This document shows, one piece after another, positions 42,540-51,237 of a DNA stretch of 64,000 nucleotides. Below the pieces are notes generated by a model. The model was not told the DNA's origin, did no database searches, and saw only the letters and a program-made list of their open reading frames with translations. The translations under genes and the position numbers were made by a program. Source of the stretch: Methanomicrobia archaeon. Its GTDB lineage: Archaea; Methanobacteriota_B; Thermococci; Methanofastidiosales; NM3. The first letter of the stretch is position 1. Every line of letters starts with the position of its first letter. The stretch lies in contig JAUVXU010000001.1 of NCBI GenBank assembly GCA_030603445.1, forward strand, positions 62,001-126,000, read 5' to 3'.

Positions 42540-43182
42540 CGTGTGCGATTATTATTTTGCATGGTCGTGTGAATATACCATTTTCTACTACGCCGGGTAT
42601 ATTGTTTAATTTTTGTTCTAATGTTGGTGGGTCATTAATCATAATCTTTAGATCTATTATGAAGTTTCCATTATCTGAGATCACAGGCCCGTCTTTAGCT
42701 TTTGCTTCTCTTAGTATTGGTTTTCCTATTTTTTCTAATTTATTCATAACGGTGGTTAAGCTCATGGGTATAATTTCTATTGGGAGTGCAAAATTCGTTC
42801 CTAGTGTGGCAACGAGTTTTGACTTATCAATAAGCACGTAGAATTCCTTTGCTGCATAATCTACGATTTTTTCTTGTGTTAGAGCTCCACCCCTCCCTTT
42901 TATTAGATGATTATGTGGATTGACCTCATCTGCCCCATCAAATGCTACTTCTGGTAGGTGCTCTGGTAAACTTGTGATTCGTAGGTTATTTTCTATGCAT
43001 AAATTATATGATTGGTAAGAGGTAGGTATAGCATAAAATTCCTCCCCTTGTTCTATGCGTTTTCTTAGAGCTTTAGCATAGAGTGCTATAGTACTGCCCG
43101 TACCTAACCCAATTACTTGCCCTTCTTTTGTTAAGTTTGCAGCATAATCAGCAACTTTCTGTTTCTGTTGTATTATATTCAT
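42517..43182 (-). CDS. rpiA: Ribose-5-phosphate isomerase A
   Basis: 221 residues. Interconverts ribose 5-phosphate and ribulose 5-phosphate, feeding PRPP and nucleotide synthesis. Motifs are VIGLGTGSTIALY near residue 23, FDGADEVNPHNHLIKGRGGALTQEKI (seen as FDGADEVN then IKGRGGA) near 80-100, and the late segment IPGVVENGIF. Catalytic Asp and Glu are present. ATG start at 43180-43182; it appears monocistronic, with an AT-rich promoter shared with the divergent thioredoxin-TPR gene. Confidence 0.96.
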   Translation of the reverse strand: MNIIQQKQKVADYAANLTKEGQVIGLGTGSTIALYAKALRKRIEQGEEFYAIPTSYQSYNLCIENNLRITSLPEHLPEVAFDGADEVNPHNHLIKGRGGALTQEKIVDYAAKEFYVLIDKSKLVATLGTNFALPIEIIPMSLTTVMNKLEKIGKPILREAKAKDGPVISDNGNFIIDLKIMINDPPTLEQKLNNIPGVVENGIFTRPCKIIIAHDNIIDVK

Positions 43183-43226
43183 ATTGGTAAAAACATTTTT
43201 ATTATTTTTATATATATCTTATATTG

Positions 43227-44855
43227 ATGCAACATATACGATATTTTTCATTGATATTTATTTTTTTATTGTTTTTTGAATCATTCTCTTTTTGTGCATC
43301 TCTTGAATCGAATGAAAATGTAGATTTAGCTTTGGATAGTGGAAAAATTGTAGTTTTATATTTTTGGCAATCTGATTGTTCTTCATGTGGTAGCGTAGAT
43401 GTTTCTATGACATCTATAGAAACAATGTATGGCGATAGTATTGTTCTTTTCAGGCTTAATTTAGATCAAGGGGAAATTGTGTTAGAAACACGTTATTCTG
43501 TCAGCGTTACCCCAACTGTTGTTATTTTTGATAGTTTAGGTAGAATTTTTGATACTTTGGCGGGTGCTAAAACCTTATCTTATTACATTGATCGCATTGA
43601 TGCAGCATTTGCTGCAGAGGGGGGATTTAGAGATGAGGCCAATAAATATTATGACAATGCTTTACTCTTTTTTAATATTGAAAAGTATTCCAATGCAAAA
43701 CAGTACTTTACGAAGGCACGTGAATTGTATTCAAAAATAGGCGATGTTACTAAGACCATATTATGTGACCAGTTTATTCAGAAATCCGATAAATATATGG
43801 ATGCAGCATTATATTTGGAACAGGCCGATGATAATTTTTTGGAAGAAGATTACCTACTTGCTAAATCTAATTATAATGTTGCTTTATCTTATTATTTGAA
43901 TTTAAACGATTTAGATAAGATGGATTATTGTAGTTTACAAATTGATAAATGTGATTTGTATCCCTCTCTTGAAGAGAATATGATTATTGCACAAAGGTAT
44001 GTGTATGAACATAAATATGCATCTGCAAAAGTAGCTTTAATAGAAATTCGCAATGGATATGAGCAGTTAGGTGAGACAGAGAAAGTTGTTGAAATAGAAA
44101 ATACTATCAAATTATGTAGCGACTATATCTTAGCAAACCAATATTTTTCAGATGCGACTGTAGCAATTAATAACAAAAATTACGAAGTTGCAATTTCTAA
44201 TTTTAATGAAGCAAAAAATATCTATATTTCTTATGGCGACGAGGAAAAAATAATGTTATGTGACCAAAACATTGCTATTGCAAATCAATTATTGGAATTG
44301 CAGGTATCAATTACGCCCCCCCCTGCTGGTTTAGGAACGGATTACAGTAAGTATTATCCTTATGTGGCATTCATAGTATTTTGTGTATTAATTATAGGCG
44401 GAATAATAATATATTATACTAAAAGAAAAAAGAATAAATCTGGTGTTTCATCTTCTTCAAAAGTCCCTGCAATTGACAGAATATCTAAACAGTTGGATAT
44501 TTCTTTTGATAAAAATACAATTGAAGAAGCAGAAATTCTAAGCGAAGAGGAGGATAAAGAACCGTCTTTTATACCCGAGGACCCGTTTAATTCTTATAAA
44601 AGTACTACTATTGAAGCAAAAAATGAGCTTCTTTCTAACTTTTTACAGTGGGCAGAAGAGCTTGTTAAAGAACTCGATAATGCAAATTCAAAGGATTATT
44701 TTATATATCGTGACAAATTGGATCAATTGTATTCTTTTTTCACACGTTCTTTTAGCTCGGATGAAGCATATCTTGACAAAGACCTACTTTCCTTGGTAAA
44801 TGAACGCATTCATATTTGTCAAACAAAGCTTACTGACTTGATAGACATAATATGA
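43227..44855 (+). CDS. Secreted/membrane thioredoxin-like and TPR protein
   Basis: About 542 residues. A signal sequence (about 5-24) is followed by a thioredoxin fold with VLYFWQSDCSSCGSVD (CSSC) and cis-Pro in SVTPTVVIF. Four or five TPR-like repeats span about 135-360 (YYDNALLFFNIEKYSNAKQ and similar). A transmembrane helix at about 375-397 and a cytoplasmic acidic C-terminal domain of about 140 residues follow. A redox-sensing or protein-folding adaptor is plausible. Its TPR and topology resemble the CARDB-TPR protein at 55.8 kb. Trm1 begins ten bases after its stop. Confidence 0.72.
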   Translation: MQHIRYFSLIFIFLLFFESFSFCASLESNENVDLALDSGKIVVLYFWQSDCSSCGSVDVSMTSIETMYGDSIVLFRLNLDQGEIVLETRYSVSVTPTVVIFDSLGRIFDTLAGAKTLSYYIDRIDAAFAAEGGFRDEANKYYDNALLFFNIEKYSNAKQYFTKARELYSKIGDVTKTILCDQFIQKSDKYMDAALYLEQADDNFLEEDYLLAKSNYNVALSYYLNLNDLDKMDYCSLQIDKCDLYPSLEENMIIAQRYVYEHKYASAKVALIEIRNGYEQLGETEKVVEIENTIKLCSDYILANQYFSDATVAINNKNYEVAISNFNEAKNIYISYGDEEKIMLCDQNIAIANQLLELQVSITPPPAGLGTDYSKYYPYVAFIVFCVLIIGGIIIYYTKRKKNKSGVSSSSKVPAIDRISKQLDISFDKNTIEEAEILSEEEDKEPSFIPEDPFNSYKSTTIEAKNELLSNFLQWAEELVKELDNANSKDYFIYRDKLDQLYSFFTRSFSSDEAYLDKDLLSLVNERIHICQTKLTDLIDII

Positions 44856-44865
44856 GGCCATAATA

Positions 44866-45966
44866 ATGTTAGAGTTCACTGAAGGTAAGGCAGTAATTTC
44901 TGTACCCAAATTTGACAAAATTACTTCACGCAATGCAGTTTTCTATAATCCCCTCATGTATTTTAATAGAGATATTTCTGTGCTATTTGTTGATGGCCTA
45001 TCTGATGATTATACTATCCTTTGTGGCATGGCAGGTACAGGTATTCGTCCTTTAAGATATTTTTTGGAATCACGAAAGCGTGTTTTTGCCAATGATATAA
45101 ATCCACGCGCTGCTGATATTATTAAGAAAAATGCAAAGAAAAACAATGTTATTTTGGAATATTTTAATGAGGATTTCAATGTATTAAAGGGCAAGTATGA
45201 TATTATTGATATAGACCCATTCGGATCACCGGCAAGATATATGTCTGCTGGCATGCGCATGCTGCGAAAAGAGGGATATATATTTGCAACTGCAACAGAT
45301 ACTGCAGCGCTTTGCGGCTCTTCCCAAAAATCATGCCTGCGTAAGTATGGTGCCCACCCCTTAAAAACACATTATTGTCATGAGACCGGACTTCGAATCC
45401 TTATAGGCACAATTGTGAGTGATGCGGCCAGGTGGGGATATGGTGCTACCCCACAACTTTGTTTTTATAAAGATCATTATATGCGGGTGCATGTTAAAAT
45501 GGTAAAAGGAAAGCGACGCGCTGTTACTTCTATGAAACAGCTTGGTTTTATTAATCATTGTTGGTCGTGTCTTGATAGGTCCTTTTCTACAAAACCGGTA
45601 AGTGTTTGCAAGTGTGGTAACAATTACGCACACGCATATCCTGTGTGGGGAGGCCCCATAAATGATAATGATGTAATTGAGCGCATGCTATCTGGAATTG
45701 AAAATTCATCAATTGATAATAAGGAACAAATAGAGAATTTTCTTTTAACCCTTAAATCTGAAGTTGATATACCCTTCCATTGGGACGCTCATGAGATTTC
45801 TTCATATTTGAAGATCCCTGCCCCAAAAATGGAGAAAATTCTTGAAGTTCTTGATAAAGAGGGGCACGAAAGCTCAAAAACACACTTTTCGCCTACAGCA
45901 TTCAAGACTCGGGCAACGATTCAGCAGCTGTCTCGTCTGTTTCGTGATGAAACCCTTTTCCGATAA
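44866..45966 (+). CDS. trm1: tRNA (guanine26-N2)-dimethyltransferase
   Basis: 366 residues. Forms N2,N2-dimethylguanosine at position 26. Motifs: EGKAVISVPKFDKITSRNAVFYN, the SAM loop GMAGTGIRPLRY, the catalytic DIDPFGSPARYM near residue 118, and a Cys cluster CWSCLDRSF / CKCGNNYAH near 230-255. The ATG follows AATA with no strong site. Its 3' end overlaps rlmE on the other strand by 65 bases. Confidence 0.95.
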   Translation: MLEFTEGKAVISVPKFDKITSRNAVFYNPLMYFNRDISVLFVDGLSDDYTILCGMAGTGIRPLRYFLESRKRVFANDINPRAADIIKKNAKKNNVILEYFNEDFNVLKGKYDIIDIDPFGSPARYMSAGMRMLRKEGYIFATATDTAALCGSSQKSCLRKYGAHPLKTHYCHETGLRILIGTIVSDAARWGYGATPQLCFYKDHYMRVHVKMVKGKRRAVTSMKQLGFINHCWSCLDRSFSTKPVSVCKCGNNYAHAYPVWGGPINDNDVIERMLSGIENSSIDNKEQIENFLLTLKSEVDIPFHWDAHEISSYLKIPAPKMEKILEVLDKEGHESSKTHFSPTAFKTRATIQQLSRLFRDETLFR

Positions 45967-46528
45967 AGTATATCTCCGCACTTCTTTTCCTTGTAGAAGG
46001 AGGACGGAAGCGCTTGGAGTAACCAAAAGAATTTTTTATATCCATAAACAGCTCTTCACTTTCTTGGCTTTGAAATACTTTGGTAAGAAAGTTACCCCCT
46101 GTTTTTAGTGTACCCCTTGCTATTTCGAGTGATTGCATAGATAAGATGGCCGAACGTGACCTATCCAGGTCCACAATCCCAGTAGTTTTAGGGGCGATAT
46201 CTGAAATGACACATCCCACATTTCCGGCCGTAGATAATATTAGGTCAACTGTTTTTTCGTCTGTAATGTCTCCTTGTAGTATTGTTATGTTCTTGTTGGC
46301 CAATGGTTTCATTTCTAAAATATCAACACTGATAACGCGCCCTTCAGGGCCTACAAGTTCTGATGCCACCTGGGACCAGCCCCCGGGTGCAGCGCCAATG
46401 TCTACAACAGTTGTCCCTTTCTTAATTATTTTAAATTTGTTATTTATCTGCTGCAGCTTGTAAGCTGATCTTGCCCGATACCCTTGTAATTTTGCTTCTT
46501 TATGATAATGATCTTTTTTTTCGTACAC
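45902..46528 (-). CDS. rlmE: RlmE/FtsJ-family 2'-O-methyltransferase
   Basis: 208 residues, GTG start with GGTGA four bases upstream. Methylates a ribose in 23S rRNA or a tRNA anticodon loop. Motifs: QGYRARSAYKLQQIN (catalytic Lys), the SAM loop VVDIGAAPGGWSQVA, ISDIAPKTTG (Asp) and GGNFLTKVFQ (Lys). The KDKE tetrad is complete. The last ~20 residues (ETDETAAESLPES) are acidic, unlike typical family ends, and are encoded antisense to the end of trm1. Confidence 0.93.
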   Translation of the reverse strand: MYEKKDHYHKEAKLQGYRARSAYKLQQINNKFKIIKKGTTVVDIGAAPGGWSQVASELVGPEGRVISVDILEMKPLANKNITILQGDITDEKTVDLILSTAGNVGCVISDIAPKTTGIVDLDRSRSAILSMQSLEIARGTLKTGGNFLTKVFQSQESEELFMDIKNSFGYSKRFRPPSTRKRSAEIYFIGKGFHHETDETAAESLPES

Positions 46529-46642
46529 ACTTTCACCTGTTCCTGCGGTCCTTTTATCATTTTCTATTATTATTTTATCTCAACCGAGTCTTCAATAAAC
46601 AAAATCGGCAGATATTTATGATAATATGAGCTAATAATATAG

Positions 46643-47206
46643 ATGCGCCTGAAAGCAGAAATAAGGATCCTTGGCATAGATGATGCTTTTTTTAACTCCA
46701 ATGATGACAATGTGCTTATTATTGGTGTTATTTTTCGTGGAGGATTCTGGATAGATGGCCTATTATCCACAACAATTGCAGTAGATGGCCTAGACGCCAC
46801 AGATAAGCTAATAGACATGGTCAACTACTCAAAATATAAGGATCTGCGCATAATCATGCTTTCGGGCGTTACATTTGGAGGTTTCAATGTTGTTGACATA
46901 GCGAGGCTTTCAGAAGAAACAGGATTACCTGTAATTGCAGTCACAGAGAGGCACCCTAATTTTGATAAAATATATTCTGCCGTACAAAATGTGTCAAAAC
47001 CACAAGAACGGATTGATATAATGAAACGCGCAGGAGACGTTTATCATGCCCATAATGAAGTATGTTTTCAAGTGCATGGCATAGATGTTGTAACTGCCAG
47101 GTCATTAATAAGAAAGACAAGCACACACTCCAATATTCCAGAACCATTGAGAGTGAGCCATATTATAGCTTCTGGATTGACGCGTGGCGAGGCTTCCAAG
47201 AGATAA
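46643..47206 (+). CDS. DUF99/UPF0215 family protein
   Basis: 187 residues. Family motifs: ILGIDDAFF at the N terminus, GVIFRGGFWIDGL, VDGLDAT, IIMLSGVTFGGFNVVDI and LPVIAVTERHP. The fold is related to endonuclease V, and the Asp in GIDD is the likely catalytic residue; some databases name the family endonuclease dU. A DNA-repair role is possible but not shown. First of a rightward run ending at 49759. Confidence 0.85.
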   Translation: MRLKAEIRILGIDDAFFNSNDDNVLIIGVIFRGGFWIDGLLSTTIAVDGLDATDKLIDMVNYSKYKDLRIIMLSGVTFGGFNVVDIARLSEETGLPVIAVTERHPNFDKIYSAVQNVSKPQERIDIMKRAGDVYHAHNEVCFQVHGIDVVTARSLIRKTSTHSNIPEPLRVSHIIASGLTRGEASKR

Positions 47207-47277
47207 GTTTAGGGCCAGTCCAGAGCATTAAAAGTAACCGAAAGTTTTTAATTAGTTAAGGATGGTTCGATATTATA

Positions 47278-47835
47278 ATGGCTAATGCTAAGAAAGAATT
47301 AAAAGAAGTGCTAAAAGGCATCCTCTTGGCAATTATCATATACTTTGTCATACAAGTTTCCCTTGTTGTTTCTACAGGTGTGGATAATCCTATTTCAGTT
47401 GTTATATCCGGGAGCATGGATCACAAGGGATATGATTTTGATCAGTGGTGGGACATAAAGGAAAGCGAATATCATAATTATGGTATAAATAAAGATATGT
47501 TCGAGTTATTTCCTTGCACCAATGGATTTTCTAAGGGAGACCTTCTTTTAATAAAAAGTATACACCCCACTAATATCAAGGTCGGCGATGTTATAGTATT
47601 CCAAAGGGAGAATGATTCTATTCCAATCGTACATAGGGTGGTGCATATCTCTATGTATCAAGACGTGTTGTATTTCCTTACTAAAGGAGATTATAATCCT
47701 GTGGCAGATAATTATTATAGTGGCAGCATTCAGGGCATAAACGAAGAGCATGTAATTGGCAAAGTTCGTAGCGTCTTTCCAGATATAGGCAACATAACAC
47801 TTTGGTTTAGAGGGGTTTTAGGACAAGATGCATAA
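47278..47835 (+). CDS. Archaeal signal peptidase I
   Basis: 185 residues. Removes signal peptides outside the membrane. An N-terminal transmembrane helix (about 13-31) is followed by VVISGSMDH (catalytic Ser46), DLLLIKS, VGDVIVFQ and IPIVHRVVHI (His replaces the bacterial Lys as in archaeal/ER enzymes), then TKGDYNP with the third catalytic Asp. ATG at 47278. Its end overlaps the next gene by eight bases. Confidence 0.93.
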   Translation: MANAKKELKEVLKGILLAIIIYFVIQVSLVVSTGVDNPISVVISGSMDHKGYDFDQWWDIKESEYHNYGINKDMFELFPCTNGFSKGDLLLIKSIHPTNIKVGDVIVFQRENDSIPIVHRVVHISMYQDVLYFLTKGDYNPVADNYYSGSIQGINEEHVIGKVRSVFPDIGNITLWFRGVLGQDA

Positions 47836-48262
47836 ACAAAAACGGCCTTCATTGGCAGTAGATGGTTTTTTGACCGACGGAAAATACATACTGCTCATAC
47901 GCCGTAAAAATCCGCCATACGAATCTTTCTGGGCTTTACCAGGCGGTTTTGTAGAATACGGGGAAACGGTCGAAAATGCCGTTATAAGGGAAATAAAGGA
48001 GGAAACAGGGCTTGTTATTTTTGCCCCAATTCTAATAGGGGTGTTCTCTAAGAAGAATAGAGATCCTCGTGGCCATGTGGTGTCATGCGCTTTTTTGTGC
48101 AATCATACCCTAGAGAACTTCTCACCAGGCAGCGATGCAGCAGATGCTAGAATATTTGAGCTTGGCAACATGCCAAAGAACATCGCATTTGATCATCAGG
48201 ACATAATCAAGCAAGGCAAAAAACTTTTAAATGGTTCTGGCTATTTTATGAATATAAAATAG
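47828..48262 (+). CDS. Nudix hydrolase
   Basis: 144 residues. A complete Nudix box, GGFVEYGETVENAV then REIKEETGL, is near residues 38-60. Preceding LLIRRKNPPYESFWALPGG is typical of ADP-ribose pyrophosphatases or MutT-like enzymes. Substrate not fixed. It overlaps the signal peptidase gene by eight bases and is followed closely by the lipid synthase. Confidence 0.9.
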   Translation: MHKQKRPSLAVDGFLTDGKYILLIRRKNPPYESFWALPGGFVEYGETVENAVIREIKEETGLVIFAPILIGVFSKKNRDPRGHVVSCAFLCNHTLENFSPGSDAADARIFELGNMPKNIAFDHQDIIKQGKKLLNGSGYFMNIK

Positions 48263-48278
48263 TTGGTCGTTTGTCAGC

Positions 48279-48857
48279 ATGTTAGCTCGGTATAGGGGAT
48301 CTTATCAAAGAATATTTTCTGGAATAGGCAGCTTAATGGCCAAAACAGGCCTTTCTCCAAACACATTCACGATACTGTCCCTAGTACCTGCAACAATAAT
48401 GGGATACTTTTTTTATACTGGAAATGTATGGTTGGGTCTTCTGTTTTTTATTGTAACATCTTTTGTGGATGTAATTGACGGCAGTGTTGCAAGGGCAACT
48501 GGCAAAGTGAGCGTTTTTGGAAAGGTGCTAGACCATACAATCGACCGTTACACCGAGTTTATTTTAATTGGCGGCATTGTCATGGGAGGACTTGCATCGT
48601 TCTTTTCAGGATGTTTTGCAATATCCGGGATGATAATGGCTTCGTATGTACGCGCAAAGGCCGAGTCTGAAGGCGCCAAGAATTGCGATATTGGTTTTAT
48701 GGACAGGGCTGAAAAGCTAATTATAATAATGATAGGATGCATTGTACTAAATTGGAATGATGCTTCGTTGGAGTATGCTTTGATAATTGTTGGCTTGCTT
48801 TCGCATGTCACCGTCGTCCAACGGTTATTATATACAAAAAAACAGTTTGAGGTTTAA
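48279..48857 (+). CDS. CDP-alcohol phosphatidyltransferase, probable archaetidylinositol phosphate synthase
   Basis: 192 residues, about five transmembrane segments. The family motif DVIDGSVARATGKVSVFGKVLD followed by D (DxxDGxxAR...GxxxDxxxD) is near residue 64. YVRAKAESEG, near 125, is shared with archaeal inositol-lipid synthases. Predicted to join CDP-archaeol and inositol 1-phosphate at the membrane; inositol-1-phosphate synthase is at 62 kb. Other head groups such as glycerol phosphate cannot be excluded. Confidence 0.82.
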   Translation: MLARYRGSYQRIFSGIGSLMAKTGLSPNTFTILSLVPATIMGYFFYTGNVWLGLLFFIVTSFVDVIDGSVARATGKVSVFGKVLDHTIDRYTEFILIGGIVMGGLASFFSGCFAISGMIMASYVRAKAESEGAKNCDIGFMDRAEKLIIIMIGCIVLNWNDASLEYALIIVGLLSHVTVVQRLLYTKKQFEV

Positions 48858-48859
48858 TT

Positions 48860-49759
48860 ATGATAGTCGCTGTAGGCAACCCAGTTTATGATAATATAAA
48901 TACCCCATATACTTCCACAGGAGGCAGGGTCCTGTCGGGATGTTCCACAAACACATGCATCATTGATTCCCTTTTGGGGATGAAATGTGCATTAACAGGA
49001 TGTGTAGGGGAGGACTTCAGGCACAGATTTGAGGAAGATCTTGCTTCATTTAAGATAGAACATGTAGTACAGCCTTCAGGTGAAACAGGCGGATTCGATT
49101 TGGATTATGATGTTTCAGGGGATAGAAAACTAAACTTGCTTGGCATAGCGGACCCTATCAAATACTTTCCTGAGAAATACCTTTCAGCAGATACCATAGT
49201 TATAGGCCCGATACTAGGGGAAGTATCCTATGAACTCCTAAGAGATATACGCGATAAGGCAGATGGATTAATATTTCTTGATCCCCAGGGTTTTGTAAGG
49301 CAGATAAGGGACAAGAAGGCAATACGCATAGAGAATCCACATATAAAAGAGATAGTCGCTTCAGTAGATATAGTGAAACCCAACGAGTATGAGGCAAAGA
49401 TAATGACAGGGTTTGACGCGCACAAGGAGACTAAAAAAATATGCGAGACGCTCTACTCATGGGGGGCAAATATTGCTATTGTCACCCTTGGTGAGGCAGG
49501 GTCCATGATATATGACGGCGACGAGTTTATCAAAATCCCCGCATACGAAACGTTTGCAAAGGATCCAACAGGTGCCGGAGATACTTATATGGGCGGATTT
49601 ATTTTTGAGTATTTCAATAAGAAAGACCTGCTTGACGTGGGGCTTTTTGCATCATGCACCTCTTCGATAGTAGTTGAGAACGTCGGCCCAAACTTTCCTA
49701 TAACAGAAGGAGAGATACGAAGACGCGTTGAAGTGCTAAAGGACAAATATAATCTTTGA
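48860..49759 (+). CDS. PfkB-family sugar/nucleoside kinase
   Basis: 299 residues. The ribokinase fold shows GGRVLSGCSTNTC and VGEDF in the first third, then VDIVKPNEYE, IVTLGEAGS and the catalytic DPTGAGDTYMGGF near residue 235. The substrate is unknown. It starts two bases after the lipid synthase stop and ends the rightward gene run. Confidence 0.88.
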   Translation: MIVAVGNPVYDNINTPYTSTGGRVLSGCSTNTCIIDSLLGMKCALTGCVGEDFRHRFEEDLASFKIEHVVQPSGETGGFDLDYDVSGDRKLNLLGIADPIKYFPEKYLSADTIVIGPILGEVSYELLRDIRDKADGLIFLDPQGFVRQIRDKKAIRIENPHIKEIVASVDIVKPNEYEAKIMTGFDAHKETKKICETLYSWGANIAIVTLGEAGSMIYDGDEFIKIPAYETFAKDPTGAGDTYMGGFIFEYFNKKDLLDVGLFASCTSSIVVENVGPNFPITEGEIRRRVEVLKDKYNL

Positions 49760-49846
49760 ATCTAAATAAATCCTAGAAAAGCATATATTTTTTTAATAGA
49801 AAAATTTAAATGTATTTTTAGGATAACTAATATGGGTTGATTTTCC

Positions 49847-50074
49847 ATGGTAGTAGCATTTGTGTTATGTGTGACTGAGGCAGGAACGGAAAGGGACGTA
49901 GTTGAAAGATTAGAGACGTTTGATGAAGTGGACGAGGCTTTCGTTGTTTATGGGGAATATGATGTTATTGCAAAAGTAAACGTCCAAGAAATCAAAATGT
50001 TAGATAAGTTCATAACGGAAAATATGCGCTCGATAAAAGAGATCCAGATGACATCAACAATGATATCTGTATGA
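49847..50074 (+). CDS. Standalone Lrp/AsnC-type RAM domain
   Basis: 75 residues, equal to the ligand-binding RAM domain of Lrp regulators without any HTH: MVVAFVLCVTEAGTERDVV, EAFVVYGEYDVIAKV and IQMTSTMISV. Such domains bind amino acids or interact with full-length Lrp proteins. ATG at 49847; TATA-like AAAAATTTAAATG at about 49800-49812. It lies 63 bases upstream of the PRPP synthase. Confidence 0.88.
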   Translation: MVVAFVLCVTEAGTERDVVERLETFDEVDEAFVVYGEYDVIAKVNVQEIKMLDKFITENMRSIKEIQMTSTMISV

Positions 50075-50102
50075 TAACCACATGATTTTTATATATCGCT
50101 CC

Positions 50103-50125
50103 TTAGGATGTTGTATGCATTCTAA
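50103..50125. promoter_or_regulatory. Inverted repeat at the PRPP synthase transcription start
   Basis: TTAGGATG / CATTCTAA, eight-base arms with one mismatch and a seven-base spacer. TATA-like TTTTTATATATC at 50086-50097 puts the expected transcript start in its middle. Outer CCTTAG...CTAAG half-sites resemble the palindrome at 37572. Confidence 0.4.
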
Positions 50126-50137
50126 GAGGAGATTTCA

Positions 50138-51094
50138 ATGAAAACATTTATTCTATGTTCAGGTGCAACACATTTAAAAGGGGCTTTTGATAAGGCGGGC
50201 GCAGAGACTTGTTATTCTTTCAACAACTATGATAATAAACGTTTTTTTATGAATTCGGACATATACAGCCGGCTTCCAGTTGATAAGTTCGAAGGAAAGG
50301 ATGTAGTTGTTGTGCAAAGCGCGACGCTCTCAAAGTCCGGAAACGAGTGGTATACGACCCAAGATAGAATATTTGAGCTTATGGAGTTTCTATCTATACT
50401 ACGCCGCCCCCAGGAAGTTTTGGCGACAGGGCATAAACAATATTCTTACAAGGATTTGGAACCACCTGCCTCTATTGAGGTTGTCTATACCTGCATGCCT
50501 TGTGCCAAGCAGGATCATGCATGTTTAACAGGAGAGGTAAATTCAGCAAAGCTTGCATTGGATCTTGCCTTGGGAATGGCAGAAAAGGTGCATATCATAG
50601 ATCCACATCCCCCACTGTCCATTGATTGGTTTGGCTCACTGGTAAATAAGGGAAAAATACAGACCATCTCTATTGTAAAAGAACTTTTGGCACAAGCCCA
50701 AAAAGAAATGCCGGACGCTATTATATTGGGCCCAGATGAGGGATCATCCGCACGTCTTGGGATAGAATCATTCTCAAAATCCCGCATCTCTTCTGTAGAA
50801 TCTACAATTTCAGGTTCATTTGATGTGAAAGGAAGCGATGTTATCATATTAGATGATATGGTCCTTTCAGGAGGAACGCTTCGAAGAACGCGTGAGAAAC
50901 TAAAGGAACTCGGTGCAAACAATATTGGGGCTGCCCTTACACACACAATGCCTGTATGGGGGGGAGAGGAAAATCTTCAGAAAATCAGGGATTCCTTTGG
51001 GAACAACCTCTTCGTATCTGATACTATTTATACAGAAACGTTCGAAGATATCGCGTTAAGCTGCGTAGGCGAGCTGCTAAGAAGCGTGAAGTAA
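50138..51094 (+). CDS. prs: Ribose-phosphate pyrophosphokinase (divergent)
   Basis: 318 residues. Makes PRPP from ribose 5-phosphate and ATP. The PRPP site VIILDDMVLSGGTL is near residue 232; MPCAKQDHACLTGE near 128 replaces the usual MPYARQDK; HIIDPHPP and ILGPDEGSSARLG also fit the family. ATG start with AAGAGGAG upstream. The divergence suggests an archaeal class III-like enzyme, or a related PRTase-fold protein. Confidence 0.85.
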   Translation: MKTFILCSGATHLKGAFDKAGAETCYSFNNYDNKRFFMNSDIYSRLPVDKFEGKDVVVVQSATLSKSGNEWYTTQDRIFELMEFLSILRRPQEVLATGHKQYSYKDLEPPASIEVVYTCMPCAKQDHACLTGEVNSAKLALDLALGMAEKVHIIDPHPPLSIDWFGSLVNKGKIQTISIVKELLAQAQKEMPDAIILGPDEGSSARLGIESFSKSRISSVESTISGSFDVKGSDVIILDDMVLSGGTLRRTREKLKELGANNIGAALTHTMPVWGGEENLQKIRDSFGNNLFVSDTIYTETFEDIALSCVGELLRSVK

Positions 51095-51125
51095 GGTCTT
51101 GGTATTCAAAAGCCCCGGCACTAAA

Positions 51126-51184
51126 AAGTCTTGTTTGGTGCATATATGGACATACTAATTTTGCAATGTTTCTTTCCAAGACTT
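51126..51184. other. Inverted repeat in the intergenic region
   Basis: AAGTCTTG (51126-51133) and CAAGACTT (51177-51184), perfect eight-base arms 43 bases apart, between the prs stop and the next promoter. Possible structured 3' end; weak. Confidence 0.25.
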
Positions 51185-51237
51185 AGGTAACATTTAAAAA
51201 GTAATATATTATTGAGTGAATATACTGAGGTTATTTT

